NCBI RefSeq assembly: GCF_002920615.1 | Contig: NZ_PQSU01000011.1 | Coordinates: 62,001-126,000, forward strand | Reading direction: 5' to 3' | Origin: Streptomyces sp. Ru62 | GTDB lineage: Bacteria > Actinomycetota > Actinomycetes > Streptomycetales > Streptomycetaceae | DNA: 64,000 bases | Shown: one piece after another, positions 7,347 to 15,296 of the stretch | Numbering within the stretch: the first letter of the stretch is position 1 | Layout: every line of letters begins with the position of its first letter | Notes under the pieces: model-generated | The model's input: the letters and a program-made list of their open reading frames with translations, nothing else | The model's database searches: none | What the model was told of the DNA's origin: nothing | Translations under genes and position numbers: made by a program

Positions 7347-8105
7347 ATGACGACGAGTACCGGAACCGACTGGGCGGCTTGGCAGGAGAGCTGGGACCGG
7401 CAGCAGGAGTGGTACATGCCGGACCGTGAGGAACGGTTCCGGATCATGCTCGACATGGTCGAGGCGCTCGTGGGCACGGCCCCCCGGGTGCTCGACCTCG
7501 CGTGCGGCACCGGCAGCATCACCGCCCGGTTGCTGCGCCGCTTCCCCGACGCCACCAGCACCGGCGTCGACCTCGACCCCGCGCTGCTCGCCATCGCCCA
7601 CGGCACCTTCGCCGGCGACGACCGGGTCACCCTCGTCACCGCCGACCTCAAGGACCCCGACTGGCCGGCCGGACTGCCGTACGACTCGTACGACGCCGTA
7701 CTGACCGCCACGGCCCTCCACTGGCTGCACAGCGAACCCCTCGCGGCCCTCTACGGTCAGGTCGCGGGGCTGGTCCGCGACGGCGGTGTCTTCATGAACG
7801 CGGACCACATGATCGACGACACCACGCCCCGGATCAACGCGGCCGAGCGCGCCCAGCGCCACGCCCGCATGGATCAGGCCAAGCGGGACGGCGCCCTGGA
7901 CTGGGCCGACTGGTGGCAGCTGGCCGCCCAGGACCCGGTCCTCGCCGAGCCGACCGCCCGCCGCTTCGAGATCTACGGCGAACACGCGGACGGGGACGTG
8001 CCGTCGGCGGCCTGGCACGCGCGCACCCTGCTCGCCCAGGGCTTCGGCGAGGCCCGGCCCGTGTGGTGCTCGCCCTCCGACACGCTGCTCCTCGCCGTCA
8101 AGTAG
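7347..8105 (+). CDS. Class I SAM-dependent methyltransferase
   Basis: A 252-residue methyltransferase with the seven-strand Rossmann-like fold. SAM-binding motif I is VLDLACGTGSITARL (about residues 47-61), the acidic residue ending strand 2 is GVDLDPALL, and motif IV is AVLTATALHWL. The substrate cannot be inferred. Residues 1-30 are Trp- and Gln-rich (WAAWQESWDRQQEWY). GGGGAG lies before the ATG at 7347. It diverges from the CGNR gene across a 100-base gap and may be its target. Confidence 0.85.
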   Translation: MTTSTGTDWAAWQESWDRQQEWYMPDREERFRIMLDMVEALVGTAPRVLDLACGTGSITARLLRRFPDATSTGVDLDPALLAIAHGTFAGDDRVTLVTADLKDPDWPAGLPYDSYDAVLTATALHWLHSEPLAALYGQVAGLVRDGGVFMNADHMIDDTTPRINAAERAQRHARMDQAKRDGALDWADWWQLAAQDPVLAEPTARRFEIYGEHADGDVPSAAWHARTLLAQGFGEARPVWCSPSDTLLLAVK

Positions 8106-8125
8106 GCCGGCGCCCGGTACACCAC

Positions 8126-8155
8126 AGAGGCGGTACGAGAAGTCGTACCGCCTCT
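8126..8155 (+). terminator. Terminator of methyltransferase gene
   Basis: A perfect 13-bp stem AGAGGCGGTACGA (8126-8138) / 8143-8155 with loop GAAG, 20 bases after the stop codon. Confidence 0.85.
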
Positions 8156-8343
8156 TCCGCGTCCCCCAGGACCCCCCACCGCACTGGTACGGGTGAGACG
8201 GTCCGTATCCGGGGACCGGCGGAGAGGGGGAGTGGACGGGCTTCGTGGGCCAGGGTCCGCGGGGTCCGTTGCCGAAGACCTTCCCGGTCAGCCGGGCCCA
8301 GTCGCGCGAACTGGTGCTCAGGCCCAGCTGCTGCCCTGACGAC
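8156..8343. other. Spacer between two convergent terminators
   Basis: The whole gap between genes here is 8106-8433 (328 bases). Between the two hairpins I see no ribosome site or plausible gene on either strand. Confidence 0.5.
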
Positions 8344-8382
8344 GGGCGAGGGCGGTACGGAGATCCCGTACCGCCCTCGCCC
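8344..8382 (-). terminator. Terminator of the amino-acid ABC transporter operon
   Basis: A perfect 17-bp stem GGGCGAGGGCGGTACGG (8344-8360) against 8366-8382 with a 5-base loop. It lies 52 bases after the ABC ATPase stop on the minus strand. Its core GGCGGTACG is shared with the hairpin at 8126. Confidence 0.85.
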
Positions 8383-8433
8383 GGTGTGGCGTCGGAGCAC
8401 CCGCTTCGGAGCACCCGCGTCAGCGCACCCGCC

Positions 8434-9231
8434 TCAGAGCACCTTGGACAGGAACGACTGCGTCCGCTCGTGCTGCGGGTTCGTCAGGACGTCCCGCGGG
8501 TGGCCGGATTCCACCACCACGCCGTCGTCCATGAACACCAGGCTGTCGCCCACCTCGCGGGCGAAGCCCATCTCGTGGGTGACGACGACCATGGTCATGC
8601 CGGACTCGGCGAGGTCCCGCATGACGTCCAGGACGTCACCGACCAGCTCCGGATCCAGGGCCGAGGTCGGCTCGTCGAACAGCATCAGCTTCGGGTCCAT
8701 CGCCAGCGCCCGGGCGATCGCCACGCGCTGCTGCTGGCCGCCGGAGAGCTGCGACGGGTAGTGCCCGGCCCGGTCGGCCAGGCCCACGCGCTCCAGCAGC
8801 TGCATGGCGCGTTCCCTCGCCTGCGTCCGGTTCGCGCCCTTGACCTGCACCGGCGCCTCCATGACGTTCTCCACGGCCGTCATGTGCGGGAACAGGTTGA
8901 AGCGCTGGAAGACCATGCCGATGTCCCGGCGCTTCATCGCGACCTCGCGGTCGCGCAGCTCGTACAGCTTGTCGCCCTGCTGGCGGTAGCCGACCAGCTC
9001 GCCGTCGACGTACAGCCGCCCGGCGTTGATCTTCTCCAGGTGGTTGATGCACCGCAGGAAGGTCGACTTGCCGGAACCGGAGGGGCCGATGAGGCAGAAC
9101 ACCTCGCCCGGCTTGACCTCCAGGTCGATGCCCTTCAGCACCTCGACATGGCCGAAGGACTTGTGGACGTCCTGCGCCTTGACCATCGGGACGGTGCCCT
9201 GCGGCGGGGTCTTGCTCAGCTTGTCGGTCAT
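8434..9231 (-). CDS. Polar amino-acid ABC transporter ATP-binding protein
   Basis: A 265-residue ATPase of the GlnQ/HisP type that powers uptake of an amino acid. Walker A is GPSGSGKST (about residues 49-57), the Q-loop is in MVFQRFNLFPHMT, the ABC signature is LSGGQQQR, Walker B is LMLFDEPTS and the switch His is in VVVTHEMGF. The start overlaps the permease stop by 4 bases (ATGA), so it is last in a binding protein-permease-ATPase operon. The precise substrate is not evident; glutamate, glutamine or another polar amino acid is likely from family. Confidence 0.95.
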   Translation of the reverse strand: MTDKLSKTPPQGTVPMVKAQDVHKSFGHVEVLKGIDLEVKPGEVFCLIGPSGSGKSTFLRCINHLEKINAGRLYVDGELVGYRQQGDKLYELRDREVAMKRRDIGMVFQRFNLFPHMTAVENVMEAPVQVKGANRTQARERAMQLLERVGLADRAGHYPSQLSGGQQQRVAIARALAMDPKLMLFDEPTSALDPELVGDVLDVMRDLAESGMTMVVVTHEMGFAREVGDSLVFMDDGVVVESGHPRDVLTNPQHERTQSFLSKVL

Positions 9232-10163
9232 GCCATGCCTCCCTTAGGCCGGCCCAGGGAGAGCATGTTGGTCTTCACCTTCTGCCACGGCGTCGGCGGC
9301 AACTGGCGGCTGGAGCCGCGGGCGTAGTACCGCTCGATGTAGTACTGGCCGACGCTCAGCACCGACGTCATGATCAGGTACCAGGCCGCGGCGAGGAAGT
9401 ACATCTCCACCGGGGCACCGGAGTTCTGGCCGATGTCCTGGGCGTAACGGAACAGCTCGGGATACTGGACGGCCGCCACGAGCGAGGTCGTCTTCAGCAT
9501 GTTGATCACTTCGTTGCCCGTCGGCGGCACGATCACGCGCATCGCCTGCGGGATGACCACCCGGCGCAGCGTCTTGCCGTGACTCATGCCGAGCGCGTGG
9601 GCCGCCTCGGTCTGGCCCTCGTCCACCGCCAGCAGACCGGCCCGGCAGATCTCGGCCATGTACGCCGCCTCGTTCAGACCCAGGCCGAGCAACGCCGTCA
9701 GCAGCGGCGTCATGAAGTTCGACCAGTAGTCCTTGTAGAACGGCATCAGGTTGATGTACTCGAAGACCAGGCCCAGGTTGAACCAGAGGAACAGCTGGAC
9801 CAGGACCGGGGTGCCGCGGAAGAACCAGATGTAGAACCAGGCGATGGACGAGGTCACGGGGTTCTTCGACAGCCGCATCACCGCGAGGACGATGCCGCCG
9901 ACGATGCCGATCAGCATCGACAGCACGGTCAGCAGGAGGGTCTTGCCGACGCCGGTGAGGATCCGGTCGTCGAAGAAGTAGTCCGGTACCGCGTGCCAGT
10001 TGATCCGGCCCTGGCCGAACGCGTAGATGATCGCGACGAGGAGCGCGATCGCGATGACGGCGGAGACATAGCGTCCGTAGTGCCGGACCGGAATGGCCTT
10101 GATGGCCTCCGCGCCGGCCGGTGGCGTGTCCACCGGCCCCGCCGTCTTGTCGATGTCAGTCAC
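9228..10163 (-). CDS. Amino-acid ABC transporter permease
   Basis: A 311-residue inner-membrane permease of the HisM/GlnP family. About residues 1-30 are cytoplasmic, followed by a first membrane segment (YVSAVIAIALLVAIIYAF) and the usual transmembrane bundle. The cytoplasmic EAA loop that docks to the ATPase is EAAHALGMSHGKTLRRVVIP. Having a single permease gene suggests a homodimer. It is coupled to the ATPase gene by an ATGA overlap and lies 36 bases downstream of the binding-protein gene. Confidence 0.95.
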   Translation of the reverse strand: MTDIDKTAGPVDTPPAGAEAIKAIPVRHYGRYVSAVIAIALLVAIIYAFGQGRINWHAVPDYFFDDRILTGVGKTLLLTVLSMLIGIVGGIVLAVMRLSKNPVTSSIAWFYIWFFRGTPVLVQLFLWFNLGLVFEYINLMPFYKDYWSNFMTPLLTALLGLGLNEAAYMAEICRAGLLAVDEGQTEAAHALGMSHGKTLRRVVIPQAMRVIVPPTGNEVINMLKTTSLVAAVQYPELFRYAQDIGQNSGAPVEMYFLAAAWYLIMTSVLSVGQYYIERYYARGSSRQLPPTPWQKVKTNMLSLGRPKGGMA

Positions 10164-10199
10164 GGGAATTGCCTCTCAGTGGCCGCTTGGTGCCGCGGG

Positions 10200-11159
10200 T
10201 CACTTGCCGCCGTTGATCACGGACTCCTTGACGGCGCCGTCCTGCGCGCCCCACTTCTCGAGGATCTTCTGGTACTCGCCGTTCTTGATGATCGCGTCCA
10301 TCGCGGCCTGGAGCGCGTCGCGCAGCTGGGTCTCCTTCTTGGAGACCGCGATGCCGTACGGCGCCGCCTCGACCTGGTCGCCGACGATCTCGAAGTCCTT
10401 GCCGCCGCCGGAGGTCTTCACCGCGTACGCCGCCACCGGGAAGTCCGCGGACACGGCGTCCGCGCCGCCCGAACGCAGCCGGGTCTGGGCCTGCTGGTTG
10501 TCGTCGAAGGCCTCGATGGCGAGCTTCTTGCCGCTCGGACACTTCTTGGCCTGCTGCTTGGCCAGGTCCTCGGAGGTGGTGCCGCGCTGGACGGCGAGCT
10601 TCTTGCCGCACAGGTCGTCCCAGGACGTGATGCCCTTGGTGTCGCCCTTGCGGGTGTATATCGAGACACCGGCGGTCAGGTAGTCGACGAAGTCGACGCC
10701 CTCACCGACCTTCTTGCCGGTGTCCGGGTCGACGCCCTCCTGACGGTTCTTGTTGTCCGTCATGGCCGACATGGCGATGTCGTACCGGTCCGAGCGCAGA
10801 CCGGTGAGCAGGGCGTCGAAGGTGCCGTTCTGGAAGTCGAACGTCACCCCGAGCTGCTTGCCGAGGGCCGCCGCCAGGTCGGGGTCCAGGCCGACGACCT
10901 TGCCGGCGGAGTCCTTGTACTCGACCGGGGCGTACGCGATGTCCGAACCGACCCTGATCTTGCCCTTGCTCCGGATGTCCTGCGGGAGCTTGTCGGCGAG
11001 CGGGGCGCTGCCGGCGGAAGCGCTGCCGGAGTTCTCGTTCTTGTCCTTGGTCTGGTCACCGCAGCCGGTGATCAGAAGGGCCCCTGCGACCGCGATCGCA
11101 CCGGCCGCGGCCAGACGGGAGCGCGCTGCGGTCGTACGACGGGTGGAGCTTGCGGTCAT
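10200..11159 (-). CDS. Amino-acid ABC transporter substrate-binding lipoprotein
   Basis: A 319-residue extracellular solute-binding protein (SBP_bac_3). Residues 1-32 are a lipoprotein signal with twin basic stretch, hydrophobic core AIAVAGALL and lipobox ITGC (Cys33). The mature part shows IRVGSDIAYAPVEYKD and VGLDPDLAAALGKQLGV, the first ligand-lobe signature. I chose ATG 11159 because GGAGGAA lies just upstream and the signal peptide begins there; the longer frame to 11399 is not homologous. First gene of its operon. Confidence 0.95.
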   Translation of the reverse strand: MTASSTRRTTAARSRLAAAGAIAVAGALLITGCGDQTKDKNENSGSASAGSAPLADKLPQDIRSKGKIRVGSDIAYAPVEYKDSAGKVVGLDPDLAAALGKQLGVTFDFQNGTFDALLTGLRSDRYDIAMSAMTDNKNRQEGVDPDTGKKVGEGVDFVDYLTAGVSIYTRKGDTKGITSWDDLCGKKLAVQRGTTSEDLAKQQAKKCPSGKKLAIEAFDDNQQAQTRLRSGGADAVSADFPVAAYAVKTSGGGKDFEIVGDQVEAAPYGIAVSKKETQLRDALQAAMDAIIKNGEYQKILEKWGAQDGAVKESVINGGK

Positions 11160-11746
11160 CGTGGTTCCTCCGGCGGATGGAAGAGTGGCCGATGGGTCGA
11201 CGGAAACACACACCTTCGGGTGTCGCGACCTCGTGGGTTTACGGCATCTTGCCATTCGGTCTGCGCCATTCAGGGGCGTCGCTATGTCAAAATCGGATAA
11301 CGGGTGACCCCCGAACCGCATCAGGTCGGTACAACCTTGGTCCATCCCCACCGAACCATCTGCGGGAATCCAGCGCCCCGGCCGGAAAATCTTCAGCATG
11401 TCTCAGGATGTGGTCACTCCTTCACCCGTCCCCATCGGTCGTCCATGGGCGTTTTCGGGCCATTCCGGTCCGCCGTCGCGCGTCATCCGCGTGCCGTCCG
11501 CGCGTCGCCCGCGTGTCGTCTTCCGGTTCCGGGATGTGACCTTGCACCTATTGGACTCGTCGCGGGCGCCGTCCGTCCGGTAAGAAGGTTCTTTACACCC
11601 CTCATCCGGGGCTCAGGGCGCGTGTGCGGCGCGCCCGTCGCGTAGGAGCTCGTACGTATCCGCAATCGAGCCGTACGCGGTGCCCGCCCACCCCTCACCA
11701 GGAGTGGTCGACCCTCAAACCATGCATACCTAAGGGGTAAAACAAA
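11160..11746. other. Divergent intergenic region (ABC operon / malic enzyme)
   Basis: This 587-base gap must hold the promoters of both flanking genes. I see no gene: open frames on either strand lack ribosome sites and codon bias. A minus-strand TTGACA occurs at 11285-11290, but no good -10 follows. Before the malic enzyme the only clear element is its ribosome site AAGGGG at 11732. Confidence 0.5.
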
Positions 11747-12970
11747 GTGGCAGCGGAGATCGTCAATCCTCGCAGCGACAACACAACGGACCAGGACGGC
11801 GGGGCGGAGCCCCTCGATTCCTTCGATCCGGCGTTCGCGCTGCACCGCGGCGGCAAGATGGCCGTGCAGGCCACCGTGCCGGTCCGCGACAAGGACGACC
11901 TTTCCCTCGCGTACACGCCCGGCGTCGCTCGCGTGTGCACCGCGATCGCGGAAACGCCGGAGCTGGTCAACGACTACACATGGAAGTCCAACGTCGTCGC
12001 CGTCGTCACCGACGGTACGGCCGTGCTCGGACTCGGGGACATCGGTCCCCAGGCCTCCCTCCCCGTGATGGAGGGCAAGGCGATCCTGTTCAAGCAGTTC
12101 GGCGGCGTCGACGCGGTGCCGATCGCGCTCGACTGCACCGACGTGGACGACATCGTCGAGACCGTCGTCCGGCTCGCTCCCTCCTTCGGCGGAGTGAACC
12201 TGGAGGACATCTCGGCGCCCCGGTGCTTCGAGATCGAGCGCCGCCTCCAGGAGCGCCTCGACATCCCGGTCTTCCACGACGACCAGCACGGTACGGCCGT
12301 CGTGACGCTCGCGGCGCTGCGGAACGCGGCGCGGCTCAGCGGACGCGAGATCGGCCAGCTGCGGGCCGTCATCTCCGGCGCCGGCGCGGCCGGTGTCGCC
12401 ATCGCCAAGATGCTGATCGAGGCCGGCATCGGTGACGTGGCGGTGGCCGACCGCAAGGGCGTCGTGTCGGCCGACCGGGAGGACCTGACCCCGGTCAAGC
12501 GCGACTTGGCCGGCTTCACGAACAAGGCCGGCCTCACCGGCTCGCTGGAGGACGCCCTCGCGGGCGCCGACGTCTTCATCGGCGTCTCCGGCGGTACGGT
12601 CTCCGAGGACGCCGTCGCCTCCATGGCCGAGGGCGCCTTCGTGTTCGCGATGGCCAACCCGAACCCCGAGGTGCACCCGGACGTCGCGCACAAGTACGCC
12701 GCGGTCGTCGCCACCGGGCGCTCCGACTTCCCGAACCAGATCAACAACGTGCTGGCCTTCCCCGGGATCTTCGCGGGCGCGCTCCAGGTGCGGGCCACGC
12801 GGATCACCGAGGGGATGAAGATCGCCGCCGCCGAGGCGCTGGCCGCGGTGGTCGGTGACGACCTCGCCGCCGACTACGTGATTCCGTCTCCGTTCGACGA
12901 GCGGGTCGCTCCCGCCGTCACGGCGGCGGTCGCCGCCGCCGCGCGGGCCGAGGGCGTGGCTCGCCGGTGA
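11747..12970 (+). CDS. NAD(P)-dependent malic enzyme (malate oxidoreductase, decarboxylating)
   Basis: A 407-residue short-form bacterial malic enzyme that turns malate into pyruvate, CO2 and reduced nicotinamide nucleotide. The N-terminal domain has LSLAYTPGVARVC and VVTDGTAVLGLGDIG; the metal-site region is GVNLEDISAPRCFEIE and FHDDQHGTAVV. The Rossmann nucleotide site is VISGAGAAGVAIAKML, and FAMANPNPEV and FPNQINNVLAFPGIF follow. The start is GTG 11747 with AAGGGG 9 bases upstream. The next residues after strand two (VADRKGV) do not settle NAD versus NADP. Monocistronic: a strong hairpin follows. Confidence 0.96.
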   Translation: MAAEIVNPRSDNTTDQDGGAEPLDSFDPAFALHRGGKMAVQATVPVRDKDDLSLAYTPGVARVCTAIAETPELVNDYTWKSNVVAVVTDGTAVLGLGDIGPQASLPVMEGKAILFKQFGGVDAVPIALDCTDVDDIVETVVRLAPSFGGVNLEDISAPRCFEIERRLQERLDIPVFHDDQHGTAVVTLAALRNAARLSGREIGQLRAVISGAGAAGVAIAKMLIEAGIGDVAVADRKGVVSADREDLTPVKRDLAGFTNKAGLTGSLEDALAGADVFIGVSGGTVSEDAVASMAEGAFVFAMANPNPEVHPDVAHKYAAVVATGRSDFPNQINNVLAFPGIFAGALQVRATRITEGMKIAAAEALAAVVGDDLAADYVIPSPFDERVAPAVTAAVAAAARAEGVARR

Positions 12971-13000
12971 CATCGCGCCGCCCAGCGCTGAACAGCGCTT

Positions 13001-13040
13001 GGTAGTGCCGGGTGGTACCGGGTGGTACCGGGTAGTACTG
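13001..13040. repeat. Four tandem 10-bp repeats
   Basis: Four head-to-tail decamers: GGTAGTGCCG, GGTGGTACCG, GGTGGTACCG, GGTAGTACTG. They lie directly between the malic enzyme stop and its terminator hairpin. Confidence 0.85.
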
Positions 13041-13070
13041 ATCGGCCCCGTCCGTGCGGACGGGGCCGAT
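13041..13070 (+). terminator. Terminator of malic enzyme gene
   Basis: A perfect 13-bp stem ATCGGCCCCGTCC (13041-13053) / 13058-13070 with loop GTGC, followed by CCTTT. Confidence 0.85.
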
Positions 13071-13210
13071 CCTTTGGTCCAGGGCCCGCCGGTCCGGGGG
13101 TTCGGACGGTGCCGTCCGGGGGTGCCGGTGGCCGTGCGCCGCACGGGTGCCGTTGCGCAAGAGGGCATGTGTCACAGGGGGGCCTGGTTCCGCCGGCTGC
13201 ATCGCGGACC

Positions 13211-13216
13211 TATCGT
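13211..13216 (+). promoter_or_regulatory. -10 box of leaderless gene (TATCGT)
   Basis: TATCGT, 7 bases, then ATG at 13224; no Shine-Dalgarno sequence is present. Confidence 0.55.
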
Positions 13217-13223
13217 CGGCACC

Positions 13224-14189
13224 ATGTTCGCTGTCTACGCCGCCCGAATCGACCGCGACCAGCCGCTCACCGGCCTTGAGTTGGGGGAGCGCCCGGCTCC
13301 CGAGGCCCGTCCCGGCTGGAGCACCGTCACGGTGCGGGCCGCTTCCCTCAATCACCACGACCTCTGGTCCCTGCGGGGCGTCGGCCTCCCGGAGGACCGG
13401 CTGCCCATGATCCTCGGCTGCGACGCCGCCGGAGTCGACGCGGACGGCAACGAGGTCGTCCTGCACTCCGTCATCGGCCAGACCGGCCACGGCGTCGGCC
13501 CCGACGAGCCGCGCTCCATCCTCACCGAGCGGTACCAGGGCACCTTCGCCGAACAGGTCGCCGTGCCGACCTGGAACATCCTGCCCAAGCCGAAGGAGCT
13601 GTCCTTCGCCGAGGCGGCCTGTCTGCCGACCGCCTGGCTGACGGCGTACCGGATGCTGTTCACCAATGCCGGGGTACGACCCGGTGACTCGGTCCTGGTG
13701 CAGGGCGCGGGCGGCGGTGTCGCCACGGCCGCGATCGCCCTCGGCAAGGCCGCCGGACTGCGGGTCTTCGCCACCAGCCGGGACGAGGCCAAGCGGAAGC
13801 GGGCCCTGGAGCTGGGCGCGGTGGAGGCCGTGGAGCCCGGGGCTCGGCTGCCGCAGCGGGTGGACGCGGTCATCGAGACCGTCGGCGCCGCCACCTGGTC
13901 CCACTCCGTGAAGTCCCTGCGGCCCGGCGGGACGCTCGTGATCTCCGGTGCCACCAGCGGGGACCGGCCCTCGCACGCCGAGCTGACCCGGATCTTCTTC
14001 CTCGAACTGAAGGTGGTCGGCTCCACCATGGGCACCAAGGACGAGCTGGAGGACCTGCTCGCCTTCTGCGCCGCGACGGGGGTGCGGCCGGTCATCGACG
14101 AGGAACTGCCGCTGGACCGGGCCCGGGAGGGCTTCGAACGGCTGGCTTCCGGGGAGCAGTTCGGGAAGATCGTGCTGACCAACTCCTGA
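13224..14189 (+). CDS. Zinc-independent MDR-family oxidoreductase (quinone-reductase-like)
   Basis: A 321-residue medium-chain dehydrogenase/reductase. The GroES-like domain has SLNHHDLWSLRG and ILGCDAAGVD; the cofactor domain has VLVQGAGGGVATAAIALGKA (NADPH Rossmann loop) followed by VFATSRDEAKRKRALELGA. The structural-zinc cysteine cluster is absent, so it belongs with the quinone-oxidoreductase-like members rather than zinc alcohol dehydrogenases. The start is set by a leaderless -10 box; the open frame extends upstream to 12999 through the terminator hairpin, which is not plausible coding sequence. Confidence 0.88.
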   Translation: MFAVYAARIDRDQPLTGLELGERPAPEARPGWSTVTVRAASLNHHDLWSLRGVGLPEDRLPMILGCDAAGVDADGNEVVLHSVIGQTGHGVGPDEPRSILTERYQGTFAEQVAVPTWNILPKPKELSFAEAACLPTAWLTAYRMLFTNAGVRPGDSVLVQGAGGGVATAAIALGKAAGLRVFATSRDEAKRKRALELGAVEAVEPGARLPQRVDAVIETVGAATWSHSVKSLRPGGTLVISGATSGDRPSHAELTRIFFLELKVVGSTMGTKDELEDLLAFCAATGVRPVIDEELPLDRAREGFERLASGEQFGKIVLTNS

Positions 14190-14314
14190 GGTGCGACGGG
14201 TTGTCGGGCCGCGGAGCCCGACGGCCGGGAGGTCGGACGGCTGAGAGGTCGGACGGCCGAGTGGTCGAGAGGCGGGTCCGGAGGGTCGGGCCCGCCTTTC
14301 GCATGGCCATGGTT

Positions 14315-14357
14315 GTCAACTGGGGTTGACGCCCGGTGCATGTCAACCTAGATTGAC
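14315..14357. promoter_or_regulatory. Two tandem operator palindromes before the HTH gene
   Basis: The motif GTCAAC-N4-RTTGAC occurs twice: GTCAAC TGGG GTTGAC at 14315-14330 and GTCAAC CTAG ATTGAC at 14342-14357. The centres are 27 bp apart. The first covers the -35 and the second covers the -10 and transcription start of the downstream gene. This placement suggests repression, probably by the encoded HTH protein itself. Confidence 0.75.
14326..14354 (+). promoter_or_regulatory. Promoter of leaderless HTH gene
   Basis: TTGACG (14326-14331), a 17-base spacer, then TAGATT (14349-14354), with ATG 6 bases later at 14361. Both hexamers and the spacing match a housekeeping sigma promoter with the start codon at +1. 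Confidence 0.8.
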
Positions 14358-14360
14358 AGT

Positions 14361-14570
14361 ATGAGTGAGGCAACCGATCTCGCCGAGCGCGCCGGTGACC
14401 GTGATCCACGGGTCGGACTGCGGGCCGTGGCCGCGCTGCGCCGGCTGCTGGAGCAGCTGGAGGCGGTACAGGTGCGCAGTGCGCGCAATCAGGGCTGGTC
14501 GTGGCAGGAGATCGCCGCGGAGCTGGGTGTCAGCAGGCAGGCCGTGCACAAGAAGTACGGGAGGCATTGA
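14361..14570 (+). CDS. Small helix-turn-helix regulator
   Basis: A 69-residue protein. Residues about 18-42 form a helix (LRAVAALRRLLEQLEAVQ) and the C-terminus is an HTH: WSWQEIAAELGVSRQAVHKK at about 46-65. It has no sensor domain. The gene is leaderless and carries two identical palindromes over its promoter, so autoregulation is likely. Its stop overlaps the next start (TGATG), coupling it to a Clp N-domain gene. Similar small HTH proteins next to Clp N-domain proteins occur widely in actinobacteria; the signal sensed is unknown. Confidence 0.82.
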   Translation: MSEATDLAERAGDRDPRVGLRAVAALRRLLEQLEAVQVRSARNQGWSWQEIAAELGVSRQAVHKKYGRH

Positions 14571-15145
14571 TGTTCGAGCGGTTCACCAAGGACGCCCGGG
14601 CGGTGGTCGAGGGGGCGTTCGTGTACGCGGAGAAGGATGGGGCGCGGTCCGTGGACGCCGAGCATCTGCTGCTCGCGCTCCTCGACCGGGAGGGCAGCCG
14701 GGCGTCCTTCGCGCTGTCCGCCCTCGGGCTCGCGGAGCCGGAGGCGCGGGAGCGGGTACGGCGCGATGTCGGGGAGGCCCGGCGGCGGGCCGGGCTGACC
14801 CGGGCCGACGCGGACGCGCTGGCCGGACTCGGGATCGATGTGTCGGAGATCGTGGCGCGGGTGGAGGAGGTGCACGGCGTCGGAGCGATGTCCGGTGACC
14901 GAGGGCGGGGTGGGGGCCGGGGTCGGGGTGGGGGCCGGCCCGGCTTCGGTCGGGGGGCGAAGGGGGTGTTGGAGCGGGCGTTGCGGGTTGCCCTGGCGCG
15001 GCGTGATCGGGGGATCGGGGATGAGCATCTGCTGTTGGCGCTCACCGTGGTGCCGGGGGTGGCGGGCGAGGTGCTGGCGGATCACGGGGTGACGTTCGAA
15101 GGGGTGTCGCGGGTCTGTCCGGCGGCGCGGTCGGCTGGGGGATGA
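14570..15145 (+). CDS. Clp N-terminal-domain protein (ClpC/ClpA N-domain only)
   Basis: A 191-residue protein with two Clp repeat motifs: MFERFTKDARAVVEGAFVYA...DAEHLLLALL (about 1-75), and VLERALRVALARRDRGIGDEHLLLAL (about 130-165). Between them is a Gly/Arg-rich linker (GRGGGRGRGGGRPGFGRG). It has no AAA+ ATPase module, so it cannot unfold substrates. It may act as an adaptor, decoy or sensor for ClpC-type unfoldases. The start codon overlaps the HTH stop, with GGGAGG 6 bases upstream. Confidence 0.85.
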   Translation: MFERFTKDARAVVEGAFVYAEKDGARSVDAEHLLLALLDREGSRASFALSALGLAEPEARERVRRDVGEARRRAGLTRADADALAGLGIDVSEIVARVEEVHGVGAMSGDRGRGGGRGRGGGRPGFGRGAKGVLERALRVALARRDRGIGDEHLLLALTVVPGVAGEVLADHGVTFEGVSRVCPAARSAGG

Positions 15146-15155
15146 GCGTCGGGTT

Positions 15156-15239
15156 CGCCCCGGCGGTGTTCGCCCGACCGCCCACCCGACGAGCTCGCCC
15201 TGGCGGTGTTCGCCCGACCGCCCGCCCACCCGACTCGCT
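15156..15239. repeat. Two imperfect 40-bp direct repeats
   Basis: The segment with GGCGGTGTTCGCCCGACCGC occurs at about 15162 and again 40 bases later at about 15202, each followed by CCCACCCGAC-like sequence (the second copy has a small insertion). It lies just after the Clp N-domain gene. Further on (about 15263-15290) TCGGTCGGC is repeated three times. Confidence 0.7.
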
Positions 15240-15296
15240 CGGCCGGGAGGGGGCGTCCGCGGGCGGTCGGCTCGGTCGGCTCGGTCGGCCGGGGTG

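Noticed and set aside
11261..11290. Minus-strand TTGACA as the -35 of the amino-acid ABC operon
   Set aside because: No acceptable -10 hexamer occurs 16-19 bases downstream, so I did not annotate a promoter.
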